Assembly: GCA_964035545.1 (NCBI GenBank)
Contig: OZ037773.1
Coordinates: forward strand, 3,017,751 to 3,081,750
DNA from: Bugula neritina
Taxonomy: Eukaryota > Bryozoa > Gymnolaemata > Cheilostomatida > Bugulidae
DNA length: 64,000 nucleotides
Direction: 5' to 3'
Numbering within the stretch: position 1 is the stretch's first letter; every line of letters begins with the position of its first letter. Both the position numbers and the translations under genes were made by a program. Under the pieces are notes generated by a model. It was not told the origin of the DNA. It ran no database searches and worked only from the letters and a program-made list of their open reading frames with translations. Below are positions 61,001 through 64,000 of the stretch, one piece after another.

Positions 61001-62171
61001 TTTTGAATCAAGCACTGCTTGATCAACGCCGCAACGTATACCGGAGTACGATTTAGCCCGGATGTTAACAAAATCGCTAAAATTTGCTGTTACGGCGTAC
61101 GGTACGGTAAGTGTGAATGAGGGGTATACTAGCAAGAAAGCTGTAACATGACAGACATAGATCAGTGTAATAGTAACTTATAGTACATATAAATAACTTT
61201 GTTGTGGTAACAATTTTATTATTTTTTTTGCAGCTGAAGTTGTTACTGTTTTGTGGGCTATAAAATGGAGTTGTTCTATCACACTGCCAAACACGTTGTC
61301 CACCAAAACTCTTTCTAAAACACCACCATGTGTAGACATAGACAAAGCTGCTCTGGGAGGAGCACTTGCTGGTTGTTGTCTGTTACTTATCATCACAGCT
61401 GGAGTGGCATTTTATTTTGGAAAGCTGAAAGGTAATATATAATTGAAATGTGTAATGGCACAGTAGCTTTGACTAAAAATATGTTACACTTCCACGTTTG
61501 ATATTTAGTTTGACTGCTGGGTGAATTATAACCAAACCTCAGAAATAGAGAATAATTACTAACTATCTATTCAAAGAAATTAGTTTTGATAAAAAGTTTA
61601 AAAACAATTTTATGATTAAAAAAAGGGAGTAGAAGGAACATCTAAGATCCGTCGGAAACAATATTATCTTTTTGTCATTAGCTTTATTTATTTTTACATA
61701 TATACAGGAATCAGGACAGGTAACTCCCCATACACAGAAATATCTGTCACTAGGACTGATAATGCCCAAATAACAGAAAGGTCTGTCACTAGGACTGATA
61801 ATTCCTCATACACGGAGATATCTATTACTAAGACTGATAACTCCCCATACACAGAAATGTTTTTCACTCGGACTGATAATTCCCCATACACTGATATGCC
61901 TGTCACTAGAATAGATGATCACAACTATGACTCACCAGATGTATCTCAGAGATACCAAGTCAGTCATTCTCCAGATAATGAGTCAAAGAGTATTACCAGG
62001 AAAGATGATTCATCATATGTAGAAATGTCTGTCACTAAGAAACATGTTGACAAGTATGACTCAGTTGATATTTCTCAACCACAAGCAGTCAGTCAGTCTA
62101 GAACTAACTTTGTAGATTCAGATGGCCATGTGGGACCTGCTCAGAATATGTATGCTAACATTGGACTTTAA
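58031..62171 (+). CDS. Ig-superfamily transmembrane receptor with tandem phosphotyrosine-motif tail (5' exon missing)
   Basis: Exons 58031-58444, 58878-58988, 59315-59455, 59583-59813, 61234-61431 and 61708-62171 (TAA); all introns are phase 1, the usual pattern for Ig modules. In order: an N-terminal Ig-like module (QPSTEIDYS...LRYEAD...FHCRGFEG); a second split over two exons (FNFDCISAG ... LTLSCTDTE); a third with the classic C...W...C set (VKLECSQHV, FTWTYNG, ETVSCTAENG); a membrane-proximal stretch; one transmembrane helix (ALGGALAGCCLLLIITAGVA); and a tail of about 155 residues. The tail has five tandem 13-residue repeats, SPYTEISVTRTDN, then more Tyr motifs: YTEI twice, YTEM, YTDM, YVEM, YDSP, YDSV and a C-terminal MYANI. 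These resemble ITIM, PI3K (YxxM), Crk (YxxP) and Grb2 (YxN) SH2 ligands. It is likely a cell-surface signalling receptor; the ligand is unknown. The signal peptide exon was not found. Confidence 0.8.
59873..60066. repeat. 194-bp foldback hairpin in a receptor intron
   Basis: GATAATTTTCACATAAAT at the left is matched by ATTTATGTGAAAATTATC at the right, and the arms stay complementary through GAAACATGCATATTGCAAAG / CTTTGCAATATGTTTC. It looks like a small MITE. Confidence 0.8.
60443..61124. mobile_element. 682-bp inverted-repeat element in a receptor intron
   Basis: Ends CCCCTCATTCACACTTACCG and its reverse complement, continuing through CGTACGCCGTAACAGCAAA on both sides. TAT flanks left and right. 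No transposase frame. Confidence 0.85.
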
Positions 62172-62395
62172 ATTCTTTGTTGAGTATTTTGGGCTTAGAA
62201 AAGAATTGAAAGCTTTTTATGCTAACTCTTATAGTGTACCAAAAATACTTGAACATAATATCATTTATTCAGAGCTTTTAGGCATTTTTGTGAACTTTGA
62301 AAACTTTATCTTAGTTGGAAAGTAAAATAAGCTGGAAACAGCGTTTGATATTTTAAAAAAAAAGTTGTTTCAATTTCTACCACAGTCACATTTCT

Positions 62396-62401
62396 AATAA
62401 A
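62396..62401 (+). promoter_or_regulatory. Poly(A) signal AATAAA, Ig receptor
   Basis: First AATAAA after the stop, 225 bp downstream. Confidence 0.55.
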
Positions 62402-62564
62402 GAATTATAAAATTGCTTTTGAGATATTATTTTGCTATAGAATGTAGAAAGTAGGCAAGTAAAGCAAAAAGGCACATTTTGTTTATGAATGGGCACGTGC
62501 AGTGCTCGATTCTTATATTTTTCAAACAACAATTGATGTATGCAGTGTTGAGTTTATTGAGGTG

Positions 62565-62634
62565 TCCAGGTTTTGCTTAGCTTGCCTGCTTGCAAGCCAG
62601 AGGAGGTATTGGGTTCAAATCCCAGTGAGGGCAA
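62565..62634 (+). other. tRNA-like relic
   Basis: Contains a perfect T-arm-like GGGTTCAAATCCC (B box) and an A-box-like TTGCTTAGC upstream, ending TGAGGGCA. The 5' acceptor strand does not pair with the 3' end, so it is not a functional tRNA by eye; a SINE head or pseudo-tRNA is more likely. Confidence 0.35.
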
Positions 62635-62639
62635 AATTA

Positions 62640-64000
62640 TATTTTTATTATTTACAAACATTTTACTCTTTTTCATAAGATATTCATACCAATAGTTAAA
62701 TAATTTTGCTCTGCTTTTGTTCCCTTTTCGACATTTATTTAAGGTACAGAACAGCTGAAAATTAAAAAATATATAATGGATAAATAGAAAAATTAGTTAA
62801 CATGCCTTGTTGAAATTAGACCATCTTAGTTATAATACAGCTAAGATACATTGTGAGTATAAAACACTAATAATTATTATAGTAAAATAGTCATTAAATA
62901 ATATTCAAAGGAGTCATCTTTTCTTTCACAGTGTACTGTAGCTCATAAAATCACTGAACTGAAACAATAACCCAGGGAGGTTATAGTTCAATGCATAGAA
63001 TGTACTAGCTAATCGAGCAACAACGAGGAAGTTGAGTACGTCTATACAATGTGTACATTGTTGACTTAACATATACAAACAACACACACTGATTATAGCC
63101 AATAGAAACTTTTCGGATGTAGTTAGTAGCCTATAGCTTGTGTCATTTTCTTTAATAGTCAAGTAAAAGCTAGTTTTCACTTTACTATATTATAGGTGTA
63201 GAAATGTAACTTATCTTCAACCTGCTGCTTTAGGATTAAGTTTCCTTTTACGACTTGAAGCTGTGGAAATTATATTACACAGTTTTATATAATAAAGACA
63301 ATAATTGAATCTTATGTAGTTTAAAGGTCAAAAGCTTGACACTCAAGTCTTAGCAGTTAAATTGAGATTATATACATTAGGTTTTTTACTAACTTATTTT
63401 TCTGTATATTTTACTCAGTTGACAACAGACACTGTAAGTATAAAGCACTACTTATATACTAATAGAAATAGTTACAGAGTAGTAAAAGCGTTGGGGCAGT
63501 GTTAGATGTAGTGGGTTACAAGACTAATATAATAACTTTTATCAAAATTCTAGTAAGGTGTATATATACTACTAATGGTCAAAAATTTACTCATCGTACC
63601 TCATACGCTCACAATAAAGCATTTAGCCATATTCTGCTTCATATCTTCACAGAACCCTAGTGGGTCTTTATAATTTGCTCTCATACCCTCATTATTCATG
63701 TTCTTTGAAACTTATTTTTCGATTTCATACTGTTAATTTTTTTCATATTCCCCTTGTACCCTTTTTTCTTTCTCTCCTATAACATATTTGCTCATTACTC
63801 AGTCATATACTTCTCTTATGTAAAAATTCACAGATAGTTTTAAAATATGTGAGATAATTTTAAGGTCAGCAAACTGAGACTAAAGCATGATGATTGACGT
63901 TGCAAATAATTATATTTCTTAGTAACTTCATATCTTTTTATGCTGCTGAGCTGACTTAACATACAATGGTAGTATAAAATACTACTTATTATAGTAAGAA
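62640..64000. other. Gene-free right end
   Basis: AT-rich, no supported exon on either strand up to the window edge. Confidence 0.4.

Noticed and set aside
62565..62634. Functional tRNA gene
   Set aside because: B box is good, but the acceptor stem does not pair and the anticodon arm is irregular.

Overview
The window is intron-rich, AT-rich DNA of an animal. The genes have short to medium GT-AG introns, the proteins are metazoan (tropomodulin, neudesin, EXO1, RRP15, an immunoglobulin-superfamily receptor), and the intergenic space is full of inverted-repeat transposons and degenerate microsatellites. It is most likely an invertebrate. A spiralian/lophotrochozoan fits the general look, but the sequence alone does not fix the phylum.

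Layout. 1-3.6 kb: 3' seven exons of tropomodulin (+). 3.7-5.5 kb: neudesin-like cytochrome-b5 protein (-), convergent with tropomodulin. 5.6-7.3 kb: simple-sequence spacer. 7.3-16.8 kb: a complete 17-exon exonuclease 1 gene (+), with a 1.26-kb inverted-repeat element in one intron and two intronic tandem arrays. 16.9-19.4 kb: a complete 8-exon RRP15 gene (-), tail-to-tail with EXO1 and 123 bp from it stop to stop. 19.4-21.4 kb: palindromic TAAC/GTTA and TAGTAT-type repeats. 21.4-26.5 kb: a young 5.1-kb LTR retrotransposon with near-identical LTRs. It carries Gag, protease and an integrase zinc-binding remnant, but no reverse transcriptase, RNase H or integrase core; two further ORFs fill the 3' half, one with a C2H2 zinc finger. 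26.5-33 kb: gene-poor, with a non-LTR retrotransposon tail, a MITE and a 951-bp TA-flanked inverted-repeat element. 33.0-36.2 kb: a six-exon gene for a secreted protein ending in a PAN/Apple-like domain. 36.2-48 kb: gene-poor, with microsatellites and a second non-LTR tail. 48.1-52.0 kb: four spliceable exons of an unrecognised gene, the first with an in-frame stop. 51.1-58 kb: foldback elements and otherwise empty DNA. 58.0-62.2 kb: the 3' six exons of a type I membrane receptor with Ig-like domains, one transmembrane segment and a tail built from tandem 13-residue repeats, each carrying a phosphotyrosine-type motif.

The four left-hand genes are housekeeping or structural (actin capping, heme-binding neudesin, DNA repair, ribosome assembly) and do not form a pathway, but three of them have human orthologues on chromosome 1q, which suggests old linkage. 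The most novel-looking parts are the receptor with its repetitive SH2-ligand-like tail, the RT-less LTR element with its zinc-finger ORF, and the repeat-born SQ cluster in EXO1. Splice junctions were placed by hand from GT/AG signals, reading phase and family similarity.
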